64,000 nucleotides of DNA from NCBI RefSeq assembly GCF_026616195.1, contig NZ_JANHDH010000001.1, positions 248,001-312,000 on the forward strand, written 5' to 3'. The notes beneath the pieces are model-generated. The model was not told the origin of the DNA and did no database searches. It was given only the letters and a program-made list of their open reading frames with translations. The first letter of the stretch is position 1. The number at the start of each line of letters is the position of its first letter. The stretch is from Haloarchaeobius amylolyticus. Lineage in GTDB: Archaea; Halobacteriota; Halobacteria; Halobacteriales; Natrialbaceae. A program made the translations under genes and the position numbers. Shown here in pieces: positions 1 to 8,013 of this stretch.

Positions 1-841
1 TGCCGAACCCGAGGCCGTCGAGGGGTGCGAACGCCTCGAACGGGAAGAGGAGGGGGTCGCCCGTCAACAGCCAGTTGTAGCCGAGGGCGGTGGCCACGCC
101 GAGGATGCCGAGCACGGCGACGACCAGGTTCCGGGCGAGGTGCGGGCGCAGGCGTCCGGCCTCGTGGCGGTAGCCGGTCCAGAGCGTCCAGCAGGCGTGC
201 CCGATGAACGGGAGCGCGAACAGGACCGCGGTGTAGGGCCGGGCGAAGAACGCCAGCGCGATGGCGACCCCGGCGAGGCCGGCCCACCGACGGCTCGTGG
301 TGGCCTCCGACGCCCTGACCGCCCGGACGTACCCGAGCGCGAACAGCAGGTTCAGGAACGTCGTCGGCGCGTAGGGCAGGAACAGGCTCGACGCGAGCAG
401 GAACATCGGTGAGAGCGCGAGCACGACGCCCGAGAGGACGCCGACCCGGCGGTCGAACGCCTCGGTTCCGAGTGCCATCACGAGCGCGACGTTGCCGACC
501 GCGATGGCCGCGAGGGCGAGGCGCGGCAGCCCGACCGCCAGCCCGAGCGCGAACATCCCCGCCGGGACCGGCGCGTACTTCGGGTACATCGTGCCGTCCT
601 CGACGACGAAGAACCACGGCCGGAACTCGTCGGCCAGCGCCGGCGGTGGGTAGTGCTGGACCTGCCCCTCGAGCAGCAGTGCCGCCTGCTGCATGTAGAC
701 GCCCTCGTCGTGGTTCAGCGAGTGGTACGGAAAGAGCCCTCTGGCGGTGAGGAAGACGACGAGGCCGGCCGCCAGCGAGAGCAGGAGGGTCGGGACGTAG
801 CGACGGGTGACCAGACCGCGGATGCGGGCCGCCAGCGTCAT
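1..841 (-). CDS. GT39-like membrane glycosyltransferase, 3' end cut by window
   Basis: The first 280 codons of a multi-membrane protein run off the left edge. The start reads MTLAARIRGLVTRRYVPTLL, followed by a hydrophobic segment and the loop motif NHDEGVYMQQA. That motif resembles the first luminal loop (acidic DE pair) of the dolichyl-phosphate-mannose protein mannosyltransferase/ArnT (GT39) family. At least five further hydrophobic stretches follow. The start lies 4 bases after the stop of the upstream ABC ATPase on the same strand, so it is probably the last gene of the iron-transport operon. Family role: moves a sugar from a lipid carrier to protein or lipid on the outer face of the membrane. 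The acceptor cannot be told from this fragment. Confidence 0.7.
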   Translation of the reverse strand, partial: MTLAARIRGLVTRRYVPTLLLSLAAGLVVFLTARGLFPYHSLNHDEGVYMQQAALLLEGQVQHYPPPALADEFRPWFFVVEDGTMYPKYAPVPAGMFALGLAVGLPRLALAAIAVGNVALVMALGTEAFDRRVGVLSGVVLALSPMFLLASSLFLPYAPTTFLNLLFALGYVRAVRASEATTSRRWAGLAGVAIALAFFARPYTAVLFALPFIGHACWTLWTGYRHEAGRLRPHLARNLVVAVLGILGVATALGYNWLLTGDPLLFPFEAFAPLDGLGFG

Positions 842-845
842 CTGG

Positions 846-2015
846 TCAGTCGTCCGCCTCGCTGTAGTTCCCCGACTCGTCGACCTTCGGGAACCACGCG
901 AGTTCGTGGTCGGCGGTCAGTTCGACCCGGACCGGCTGGTCGAGGTCGACCTGGTCCGTGTGGTTGTGCATGCACTCGAGGACGTCGCCGTTGTCGAGTT
1001 CGACCCGGTAGAGGATGGTCGGGCCGAGGTAGCGCCGGTAGACGACCCGCCCGTTCGCCTCGGACGCCGGGCAGGGGTTGGCGTCGATGTCGTCGGGGCG
1101 GACCAGCACGTCGAGGGTCGTCCCGTCGTACTCCGTCGCCAGGCCGTGCATGACCTCGCGGTCGATGGCGCCGATGCCGGTCTCGACGCGGTCGCCGCGG
1201 AGGTAGCCCGAGAGGAACGACGCGTGCCCCAGGAAGCCCGCGACGAAGCGGGACTCGGGGTGCTGGAACACCTGCTCCGGCCGGCCGACCTGTTCGAGGT
1301 CGCCGTCGTTCATCACGGCCACGCGGTCGGAGATGCTCATCGCCTCCTCCTGGTCGTGGGTGACCGAGATGGCGGTGACGCCGGCCTCCTTCAGGATGCG
1401 TCTGACCTCCTCGCGCATCTCGACGCGGAGGTCCACGTCGAGGTTCGAGAACGGCTCGTCGAGCAGCAGGATGCGCGGCTCGGGCGCGAGCGACCGGGCC
1501 AGCGCGATGCGCTGTTGCTGGCCGCCGGATAGCTCGTCGGGGTAGGCGTCGGCGTGGGAGTGCAGGCCGACGAGGTCGAGCATCTCGTCGACGCGCTCCT
1601 GCTTCGCGGCCTCGTCCACGTCCGTCAGCCCGAAGCCGACGTTCTCGCGGGCGGTCATGTGCGGGAAGAGCGCGAACTCCTGGAAGACGACGCCGACGCC
1701 GCGGCGCTCGGGCGCGACGAACGAGCCGTCGCCCGAGACGGCCGAGCCGTTCAGGTTCACGAGGCCGCCGTCGGGGCGTTCGAGGCCCGCGATGAGGCGG
1801 AGCGTCGTCGTCTTCCCACAGCCCGAGGGGCCGAGCATGGTGAGTATCTCGCCCTCCCGGACCGACAGGGAGAGGTCGGTGATGACGTCCTCGGAGCCGT
1901 AGGACTTCGAGACGCCGTCCAGTTCGAGGACGGTCTCGGAGTCCTCCACCGAGGGGCGTTCGTACACGGTCTCGACGTCTGCGGTGATGGTGGGGTCGGT
2001 AGCGTCACTTGACAT
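846..2015 (-). CDS. iron(III)-type ABC transporter, ATP-binding protein
   Basis: 389 residues. Walker A LGPSGCGKTT lies at about residues 61-70, the signature LSGGQQQRIALAR at about 155 and Walker B LLLDEPFSNLD at about 180. These are followed by a C-terminal TOBE-like region of about 120 residues, as in FbpC/PotA/CysA-type importers. It powers uptake of the ligand delivered by the binding protein encoded two genes upstream. Its start overlaps the permease stop by 11 bases, so translation is probably coupled. Substrate class (Fe3+) is inferred from the binding protein and from the iron-type operator ahead of the operon. Thiamine or polyamine import is a weaker alternative. Confidence 0.9.
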   Translation of the reverse strand: MSSDATDPTITADVETVYERPSVEDSETVLELDGVSKSYGSEDVITDLSLSVREGEILTMLGPSGCGKTTTLRLIAGLERPDGGLVNLNGSAVSGDGSFVAPERRGVGVVFQEFALFPHMTARENVGFGLTDVDEAAKQERVDEMLDLVGLHSHADAYPDELSGGQQQRIALARSLAPEPRILLLDEPFSNLDVDLRVEMREEVRRILKEAGVTAISVTHDQEEAMSISDRVAVMNDGDLEQVGRPEQVFQHPESRFVAGFLGHASFLSGYLRGDRVETGIGAIDREVMHGLATEYDGTTLDVLVRPDDIDANPCPASEANGRVVYRRYLGPTILYRVELDNGDVLECMHNHTDQVDLDQPVRVELTADHELAWFPKVDESGNYSEADD

Positions 2016-3618
2016 CGTATCCCTCCTGGGAGAGTATCACGAAGATGGAGACGGCGGACACGCCGAGCAGGATGAGCGCCGGCACCGCGGCGTCGTAGAA
2101 CGCCTGGTTGCGGTGGGCCTGCCAGATGTGCGTGACCACGGTCTCGTAGCCGGTCGGGCGGAGCATCAGCGTCGCCGGCAGTTCCTTCATCGTCGTCAGG
2201 AACACCAGCGCCGCGCCGCCGAGCAGTCCCGGGGCTGCCAGCGGGAGCGTGATGGCGCGGAACGCGCCGACAGAGGAGCGCCCGAGGGTGCGTGCCGCCT
2301 CGGGCAACGACGGGTTGACCTGCAGGAACGACGCCCGGGTCGACCCCACGGACTGGGGCAGGAACCGGACGACGTAGGCGAACACGAGGACCGGGAGCGT
2401 GTTGTAGAGGCTGGTGAAACTTCGGGTCGTGATGAACACCAGCGCGAAACCGATGACGACGCCCGGCGCGGCGTAGCCGACGTAGCTCAGGCGCTCGGTG
2501 AGGTTCCCGACGACGGTGTCGTGGCGCGCCGAGAGGTACGCGATGGGGAGGCCGGCGAGCGTCGCCACGAGCGCGGCGCCGACCGAGAGCGTGACGGAGT
2601 TGGTCAGGTACGAGAGTTCGAACGGGAGCCGCCAGTTCGAGGTCGGCCCGCGGAGCAGCCAGCCGATGAGGATGACGACCGGCACGACCAGCGCGACCAT
2701 CACGACGGAGCCACAGAAGGCGAGCGAGGGCCACTTCCACCTGCCAAGCCGGGCCTGGGACGCGCGCCCGCCCTGGCGGCCGCTGGTGAACTTCTCGTTG
2801 CTGCGCAGGCGGCTCTCGACGCCGAGGATGAAGACGGTCACGACGAGCAACTGGATGGAGAGCAGGGCGGCCATGCCCATGCTCCCGGTGTCCGTCTCGG
2901 ACTTGATGACGGTCGTGAACACGGGATAGCGCATGATCGCAGGCGTCCCGAAGTCCGAGAGCGCGTAGAGTGCCGTGAGCAGCGAGCCCGCCGCGATGGC
3001 CGGGCGGAGCTGGGGCAGGACGACCCGGCGGACCGCCTCCAGCCGGGTGTGTTGCAGGGTCCGGGCCGCGTCGATGAGCGACGTGTCGACCGTCTTCAGG
3101 CCCGCCCGCGTGGTGATGTAGACGTAGGGGTAGGTGTACAGCGTCAGGACGAGTACCGCCCCTTCCAGACCCTTGATGGCGGGTAAGGACTCGACGCCCA
3201 GTGGGGCGAGGACCCCCTGTAACTGGCCGCGGCTCCCGAACGCGGCGGTGAAGACGAACGCGCCGATGTAGCTCGGGATGACCAGCGGCAGGGTCACGAG
3301 GATGGTCCAGAGACGGCGCCCGGGCAGGTTCGTCCTGACCGTGAGGAACGCGAGCGGGACACCGATGAGGATGGAGAAGCCGGTGACACCGGTTACCATC
3401 ACGGCCGAGTTGACGAACACCGAGACGGTGGTGTCTCTGGTCAGCAGGTCGAGTGCGTTGCCGGAAGAGACCTCGCCGACCGCGACGAACAGCCAGACCA
3501 GTGGCAGGACGACGGCGGCGGCGACCGCCGCGCTCGCCAACGTCAGTCCCAGTGGATAGGACCCGCTTTCACCGCCCTGGTTCGTCGTCGTGGAAGCGTC
3601 GGTCTCTTCGACTGTCAT
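2005..3618 (-). CDS. iron(III)-type ABC transporter, fused permease
   Basis: 537 residues with about 12 hydrophobic segments, arranged as two copies of the binding-protein-dependent permease domain. This is the FbpB layout, where one polypeptide supplies both membrane halves. EAA-loop-like stretches are visible in each half (around DAARTLQHTRLEAVRRVVLP and PEAARTLGRSSVGAFRAITL). The N terminus is a short acidic cytoplasmic tail. It lies between the binding protein, 16 bases upstream, and the ATPase, which it overlaps. It should form the channel of the importer. Confidence 0.9.
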   Translation of the reverse strand: MTVEETDASTTTNQGGESGSYPLGLTLASAAVAAAVVLPLVWLFVAVGEVSSGNALDLLTRDTTVSVFVNSAVMVTGVTGFSILIGVPLAFLTVRTNLPGRRLWTILVTLPLVIPSYIGAFVFTAAFGSRGQLQGVLAPLGVESLPAIKGLEGAVLVLTLYTYPYVYITTRAGLKTVDTSLIDAARTLQHTRLEAVRRVVLPQLRPAIAAGSLLTALYALSDFGTPAIMRYPVFTTVIKSETDTGSMGMAALLSIQLLVVTVFILGVESRLRSNEKFTSGRQGGRASQARLGRWKWPSLAFCGSVVMVALVVPVVILIGWLLRGPTSNWRLPFELSYLTNSVTLSVGAALVATLAGLPIAYLSARHDTVVGNLTERLSYVGYAAPGVVIGFALVFITTRSFTSLYNTLPVLVFAYVVRFLPQSVGSTRASFLQVNPSLPEAARTLGRSSVGAFRAITLPLAAPGLLGGAALVFLTTMKELPATLMLRPTGYETVVTHIWQAHRNQAFYDAAVPALILLGVSAVSIFVILSQEGYDVK

Positions 3619-3634
3619 GGGGGGAGGTGCCGGC

Positions 3635-4822
3635 CTAGACCTGGATGCCGACCTCGCGCATCAGGTCGATGGTGGGCCCGATGTCGGAGAGCTTCGCGAG
3701 GTCGAAGTCCGGAGTGTCGAGTTCGTCGACAGGTGGCAGGTCGCCGACAGGGTTCACTTCGGGGATGACGGGATACTCGAATGTACGCGTTGCGAAGTAC
3801 TCCTGTGCCTCCGCGGAGAGCAGATGGCGGACGAAATTGACCGCAGTCGTGCGGTCGTCGGCCGTCTGGTCCCCGCCCTGGGAGTTGTCGACGACCGCCG
3901 CGCCGGCCACGTTGAAGATGGCGCCGGCGTCGTTCTTCGTGAACGCGGTCGAGAGGGGGGCGTTCGGGTTCCCGTCGAGGACGCGCTGGATGTAGTAGTG
4001 GTTCGCGAACCCGGCGTCGAGGTCGCCGTTCGCGACGGCGCGCGAGACGATGAACTCGTCGGGGTAGCGTTCGACGCCCGCGTCGAGCATGCCCTGGAGC
4101 CACTGCTTGGTCTTCTCGCGGCCGTTCATCACGCGCATGGCGGTGACGAACGCCTGGAAGGAACCGTAGCTCGGGGCCCAGCCCATCGAGCCGTCGAAGT
4201 CGGTGAACGCGAAGATGTCGTCCGGGATGCCGGACTCGGAGTACGCGTTCGTGTTGAACGGGATGGTCCGGGCGCGACCGGAGGTGCCGGTCCACTCGCC
4301 GTCGTTGTTGCGGTACTGCGTCGGGACCATCTCCTGGACGTCGCTCGGGAGCGCGACGGTCCGGTTCTCGTCCGCGAGCAGGCCGAGCGCGCCGGCGTTG
4401 ACCGAGAAGAACACGTCGGCCTCGGTCGCCGCGCCGGCCGTGGTGATCTTGTTGGCCAGCGTGTTCGAGGCGTCGTAGCGGGTGTTGATGGTGAAGTCGT
4501 CGTACTGGCTCTCGATGTACTCGATGAGCGTGTTGACGAGGGGCTTGCCGCGCCCGGAGTACAGCGTCAGCGTGCCGGAGAGGTCCGGCATGTCCGCCAT
4601 CGAGGTCCCGCCGGGGGCCGGCCGCCCCTGCATGCCGGACCCGATGACGCCGATCTCCTGTCCGCCGCCGCCGTCCTCTGTCTCGGTCTCCTCGTCGTTG
4701 TCGATGATCGACCCGAGGCACCCGGCCGAGGCCGTGACGCCGGCCGCCGCCGCCGCGGCGAGGAACCGTCGCCGGTTGACCCGGGACCGGGACGAGTCAC
4801 TACGGTCGTCGTTGTCTCTCAT
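3635..4822 (-). CDS. iron(III)-type ABC transporter, substrate-binding lipoprotein
   Basis: 395 residues from the chosen start MRDNDDRSDSSRSR. A twin-arginine signal (NRRRFLAAAAAAG) runs into the lipobox ASAGC, so the mature protein is a lipid-anchored surface protein. The body matches the FbpA/FutA ferric-binding fold: the opening TLTLYSGRGKPLVN, and a paired tyrosine (ANHYYIQR) where FbpA proteins bind Fe3+. An upstream ATG at 4885 exists, but the TATA box TATAAATG (about 4846-4854) and the palindrome at 4829-4844 lie between it and 4822. A leaderless start at 4822 therefore fits better and leaves the operator outside the gene. Glycine/alanine-rich acidic linker after the lipid anchor. Confidence 0.88.
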   Translation of the reverse strand: MRDNDDRSDSSRSRVNRRRFLAAAAAAGVTASAGCLGSIIDNDEETETEDGGGGQEIGVIGSGMQGRPAPGGTSMADMPDLSGTLTLYSGRGKPLVNTLIEYIESQYDDFTINTRYDASNTLANKITTAGAATEADVFFSVNAGALGLLADENRTVALPSDVQEMVPTQYRNNDGEWTGTSGRARTIPFNTNAYSESGIPDDIFAFTDFDGSMGWAPSYGSFQAFVTAMRVMNGREKTKQWLQGMLDAGVERYPDEFIVSRAVANGDLDAGFANHYYIQRVLDGNPNAPLSTAFTKNDAGAIFNVAGAAVVDNSQGGDQTADDRTTAVNFVRHLLSAEAQEYFATRTFEYPVIPEVNPVGDLPPVDELDTPDFDLAKLSDIGPTIDLMREVGIQV

Positions 4823-4828
4823 ATGTGG

Positions 4829-4844
4829 TTTAGGCCGCCCTAAA
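4829..4844. promoter_or_regulatory. DtxR/Idr-type iron operator ahead of the ferric ABC operon
   Basis: TTTAGGCCGCCCTAAA: half-sites TTTAGG and CCTAAA separated by four bases. It lies between the TATA box (about 4846-4854) and the start codon at 4822, so a bound repressor would block transcription initiation. Near-copy of the palindrome at 6069-6084. Assignment to an iron-dependent DtxR/SirR/Idr repressor rests on the half-site TTAGG/CCTAA and on the genes controlled. Confidence 0.8.
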
Positions 4845-4891
4845 TCATTTATACCTGCCGATTCCGTGTCGTCTTTTCGTGTCATGAGAAT

Positions 4892-6052
4892 CTAGTCGTC
4901 TGCGGGAACCGCGGTCTGTTCGTGGCCCGGTACCGCACTGAGTTCGTCGAGGCAGTCCAGCCAGTCGCGGCAGTACTCCCCGACGTGGTTCAGGAACTCG
5001 CCGTTCTGGTAGTCGGAGAAGTCGCCCTCGGCGAGGGCGTCTGCCATCGCGGCCATGACCTCGGCGTAGGTGTCGGCGTCGGCGCCGACCGGGTCGACGA
5101 CCTCCCAGAAGTGCTCGTTGAGTTCGAGGCCGGCGACCTCGTTGTGGAGGTCGTCGAACGTCGAGCGCGGGGCCTTGTTGTGCTCGCACAGCGGGAAGCC
5201 GTTGAGGATGCGGTCGTCGAGCACGTCGCAGGCGCGCTTGAGGAAGACGCCCGACCAGATGTCGTCGAAGCGGCCGACCTCCCACGGGTTGTCGTCCATC
5301 GGCGTCTGGTAGAACGCGGGGACGACCTCGCGGCGGAACGCGAGGTTCATCGAGCAGACGGTGAGGTAGTTCCCGCGCCCGGCGACGAAGTTGCGGTCGA
5401 AGTCCTCGGTCCCGGTCCGGGTCTGGGCCTGTCCCTGCAGGTCGCCGTCCATGAGGATGCGGACCGCGTCGAGGTCGGGGACGTTCGTCCAGAGGCCCTG
5501 GGAGGCGACCACGTCGGAGACCGACTCGGTGTCGGTCTCGATCTCCTCGTGCATCGCGGCGTAGGGGTAGCCGCGCGGGTAGAGGTCGTGGTCGCTCTGG
5601 TAGAGGACGTTGACCCAGTTCTCGTCGGAGCTGACGGACTCGACCTCGCCCTCGAACTGGAGGTTCGCGAGGTGCTGGCCGAAGAAGTCCTGGTCCTCGT
5701 GGGGCAGCGTGTCGTCGTCGATGAAGAAGCCGAACTCGAAGTCGTGTGCCCACATGTAGAGCAGCCCGAAGGAGGTCTGGGCGTGGCTCGCGGCGGGGAC
5801 GAGGTGGCTGTACTCCGAGACGCCGTGCTCCTCGTACCACTCCTCGCGGTCGGAGCCGTCGAAGACGCGGCCCGAGACGTCGAGGTCGTCGAGCATCGCC
5901 CGCATCTCGTCGGTGTCACAGAAGTCCTCGGTGACCAGCACCACGTGGAGCCGGTCGGTGTCGAAGCCGTGTTCGCGGGCGTTCTCGATGTACGTCCGCA
6001 TACACTCGTACTCCCTGATGGTCGGCACGATGACGCAGCAATCTCCTGTCAT
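4892..6052 (-). CDS. reversibly glycosylated polypeptide (GT75)-like glycosyltransferase
   Basis: 386 residues. It matches the plant/archaeal reversibly glycosylated polypeptide family (UDP-arabinopyranose mutase, also annotated alpha-1,4-glucan-protein synthase). Visible landmarks are DDD at residues 112-114 (nucleotide-sugar/metal site), RGYPY at 160-164, GLWTNVPDLDA at about 186-196, CSMNLAFRREV at 233-243 and GRFDDIWSGVF at 260-270. In plants the autoglycosylated arginine lies in GYPFSLREG; here the aligned stretch reads GYPYAAMHEE, so that arginine seems to be replaced by methionine (alignment by eye). No signal peptide, so cytoplasmic. It has its own iron-type operator and points toward the ferric transporter genes. 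Likely role: processing a nucleotide sugar under iron control; substrate unknown. Confidence 0.75.
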   Translation of the reverse strand: MTGDCCVIVPTIREYECMRTYIENAREHGFDTDRLHVVLVTEDFCDTDEMRAMLDDLDVSGRVFDGSDREEWYEEHGVSEYSHLVPAASHAQTSFGLLYMWAHDFEFGFFIDDDTLPHEDQDFFGQHLANLQFEGEVESVSSDENWVNVLYQSDHDLYPRGYPYAAMHEEIETDTESVSDVVASQGLWTNVPDLDAVRILMDGDLQGQAQTRTGTEDFDRNFVAGRGNYLTVCSMNLAFRREVVPAFYQTPMDDNPWEVGRFDDIWSGVFLKRACDVLDDRILNGFPLCEHNKAPRSTFDDLHNEVAGLELNEHFWEVVDPVGADADTYAEVMAAMADALAEGDFSDYQNGEFLNHVGEYCRDWLDCLDELSAVPGHEQTAVPADD

Positions 6053-6323
6053 GCGTTGCTACACACTGTTTAGGCCGGCCTAAAAAGAGTGTCTATCCGG
6101 GACGAGAACGCTCGAGGCGACCGTGTAGACCGGGTACCCGGACAACAGCCGGGAGACAGGTCACCGGAGAAATCGGAGACTGAGACGGGGTTGCTCGTGT
6201 TATCAGCGCTTCACCACTGTCCGCCCACCCCGTGCCCGGTCGATGAACCGTCCTCCGGGTAGAGATATCGCTCCTCGTCCCGGGTCGACCGGGGTGCACT
6301 GCTCGCGGGTGGTGCGGCGACCG
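6053..6323. other. intergenic region between iron locus and PHA locus
   Basis: Apart from the operator at 6069-6084, no gene, repeat or clear hairpin was found. The coding direction of both neighbours is minus. Confidence 0.5.
6069..6084. promoter_or_regulatory. DtxR/Idr-type iron operator ahead of the GT75-like gene
   Basis: TTTAGGCCGGCCTAAA, a perfect 16-bp palindrome 16 bases upstream of the start at 6052. It overlaps the probable TATA element (minus strand CTTTTTAGG, about 6077-6086). Same half-sites and spacing as 4829-4844, so both promoters are probably controlled by one regulator. Confidence 0.8.
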
Positions 6324-6977
6324 TCACTCGGACGGCATCTCGTCGATGAGGACGACCGCCTCACCGTCGATGATGGTGGTGTCCTTGCTGACGTCCTCGA
6401 CGATGGTCGAGAGGCGGAACTGGCCGTTGCCGAGTACCTCCAGTACCTCCACGGTCGCCGTCAGGCGGTCGCCGATGCGGACCGGCGCCTGGAACTCGAC
6501 GTCCTGTGAGAGGTAGATCGTCAGCCCGGGGAGGCGCGCGAGCGCGGCGCTGATGAGCCCCGCCGCGAGCGTCCCGTGGACGATACGGCCCTTGAACCGG
6601 CTCTCCTTCGCGAACTCCTCGTCGAGGTGGAGTCGGTTGGTGTCACCGCTCGCGTTCGCGAACTCGCGCACGTCGTCCTCGTCGATGACCTTCGAGAACT
6701 GGACGTAGTCGCCCACGTTCAGCTCGTCCGGGTCGTCGACGGTCCGCTCGAAGGTCCACCCCGCCTCCTCGTAGCCGAGAGAGGGGATGGTACTCTCGAG
6801 TACCTCGACGTCGTCGGTCTGTCTCGACCGCGACCGCGTGGTCGTGGCCGGGTTGAACGCCGCGAACGCTGCTCGGTTGGCCGCCGTGGCACCCTTGAAC
6901 GCACTTTCCGCGAACTGTGTCCACGCGCTCGCCATCGCTGTGAGGGGGGACGAGGCGTCGGTAGTTCGTTCGCTCAT
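6324..6977 (-). CDS. phaJ: MaoC-family (R)-specific enoyl-CoA hydratase, PhaJ-like
   Basis: 217 residues. The hot-dog hydratase domain occupies the last about 150, with the catalytic motif FANASGDTNRLHLDEEFA (Asp and His of the (R)-hydratase signature) and RIVHGTLAAG. It should hydrate trans-2-enoyl-CoA from fatty-acid breakdown to (R)-3-hydroxyacyl-CoA, the monomer of PHA synthase. The first about 65 residues are extra compared with ordinary PhaJ (about 140-160 residues) and contain a Phe/Ala-rich stretch (SAFKGATAANRAAFAAF) reminiscent of phasins. Divergent from phaR across about 200 bp of shared promoter region. Confidence 0.88.
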   Translation of the reverse strand: MSERTTDASSPLTAMASAWTQFAESAFKGATAANRAAFAAFNPATTTRSRSRQTDDVEVLESTIPSLGYEEAGWTFERTVDDPDELNVGDYVQFSKVIDEDDVREFANASGDTNRLHLDEEFAKESRFKGRIVHGTLAAGLISAALARLPGLTIYLSQDVEFQAPVRIGDRLTATVEVLEVLGNGQFRLSTIVEDVSKDTTIIDGEAVVLIDEMPSE

Positions 6978-7147
6978 TCTATCCTCCGTAGGACAGGGTC
7001 GACTATGACTCCTTTGGCTCTCTGCTTGGGTCTCGGGTCGCTGAGTCGTTGATTTTCGGACATCTGGTGGGACAACCCCATTACCGGGTTCGCAGTCATC
7101 TCAACCATTGATTGGTGCTCGATGGTATTGAATGGTTCTCAGCGGAA

Positions 7148-7157
7148 ACCTTAAGTT
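7148..7157 (+). promoter_or_regulatory. TATA-like element of phaR-phaP
   Basis: ACCTTAAGTT centred about 28 bases before the ATG at 7181, which fits a leaderless transcript. Imperfect inverted repeats (ACCATTGATTGGT at about 7104-7116, and TGAATGG at about 7129-7135) lie just upstream. PhaR represses its own operon in Haloferax, so these are candidate PhaR contacts (inference). Confidence 0.5.
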
Positions 7158-7180
7158 CTCCGCCGTGATACGTACTGTTG

Positions 7181-7507
7181 ATGACGGACGATTCGCCGAA
7201 GATGCCCTGGTCGCCGTTCTTCATGCAGCAGATGCAAGAGCAGATGCAGGACGCTGGAGAGCAGATGATGGGCAACCCCCAGGAGCTGTGGAAACAGTTC
7301 TTCGCGGGGAACGCGGGGTCCTCGGACACGATGTCCGACCTCACGGCGATGAGCCGCGGGACAGCGATGTTCAAGACGCGTGTCCAGAGCGGCGGCCGTA
7401 TCAGCATCCCCGACGCAGAGCGCGAGGCGCTCGACATCGGGGAAGGCGATATCGTCCAGACAATCGTCATCCCGGTCAAACGCCAAGAGCGTGATTCCAA
7501 TGAGTGA
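7181..7507 (+). CDS. phaR: PhaR, AbrB-like repressor of PHA granule genes
   Basis: 108 residues from the ATG at 7181; the TTG just before it is less likely. The first about 55 residues are Met/Gln-rich (FFMQQMQEQMQ, GNPQELWKQFF). The rest is a SpoVT/AbrB swapped-hairpin DNA-binding domain (RVQSGGRISIPDAEREAL, IGEGDIVQTIVIPV). Known role of the family in Haloferax mediterranei: represses the phaR-phaP operon and is relieved by granules. The stop codon overlaps the phaP start (ATGAGTGA), so the two genes are translationally coupled. Confidence 0.88.
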   Translation: MTDDSPKMPWSPFFMQQMQEQMQDAGEQMMGNPQELWKQFFAGNAGSSDTMSDLTAMSRGTAMFKTRVQSGGRISIPDAEREALDIGEGDIVQTIVIPVKRQERDSNE

Positions 7508-7970
7508 AACCCAGACCCAGAACCCGATGAAGCCCGTCTTCCAGATGCAGCGCGCCATGCTCGAGCAGAGCCAGAAAGCGACACACGACGTCATCGAGGC
7601 CCAGAAGGAGGCCGTCCACCAGATGACCGAGTCGATGGAGAACTTCCAGAAGCTCTCCGAGCAGAACAACGACCTCTCGAAGAAGGCCGTCCACGCCTAC
7701 TTCGACGCCGTCGAGTCGATGATGCCGGAAGGCTCCGTCGACTTCGAGGAGTTCGAGGCCGCCCTCGACGACCAGTACGACGCCCTCACCGAGAGCCAGG
7801 TCCAGATGATGGACGCCACGCTCGACGCGATGAAGGAAGGCACCAAGGCGTTCGACGACTACGCCGACAGCTACGCCGACGCCGTCGACACCTCGTTCGA
7901 CAACTTCCTCGAGGCCCACGAGCGGATGGAGGGTAGCGTCGAGGACGTCACCGAGGACCTCTCGGCCTGA
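7500..7970 (+). CDS. phaP: PhaP phasin
   Basis: 156 residues, nearly all predicted helix with heptad-like spacing and high Gln/Glu/Asp. It opens MSETQTQNPMKPVFQMQ and continues with phasin-like amphipathic helices (QKATHDVIEAQKEAVHQ, FDNFLEAHERMEGS). Phasins coat PHA granules and control their size and number. The start is fixed by the 8-bp overlap with phaR and by the homology-like onset at MKPVFQMQRAMLEQSQ. Confidence 0.85.
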   Translation: MSETQTQNPMKPVFQMQRAMLEQSQKATHDVIEAQKEAVHQMTESMENFQKLSEQNNDLSKKAVHAYFDAVESMMPEGSVDFEEFEAALDDQYDALTESQVQMMDATLDAMKEGTKAFDDYADSYADAVDTSFDNFLEAHERMEGSVEDVTEDLSA

Positions 7971-7982
7971 TCCGACGGTTCC

Positions 7983-7990
7983 TTTTATAA
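7983..7990 (+). promoter_or_regulatory. TATA box of phaE-phaC
   Basis: TTTTATAA centred 27-28 bases before the phaE ATG at 8014, indicating a leaderless transcript. It shows that phaEC has a promoter separate from phaRP. Confidence 0.75.
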
Positions 7991-8013
7991 CCACCCAACC
8001 CCATATTTCGACA

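Noticed and set aside
4822..4885. Upstream ATG at 4885 as the start of the ferric-binding protein
   Set aside because: It would place the TATA box and the iron operator inside the gene and add 21 residues before the Tat signal.
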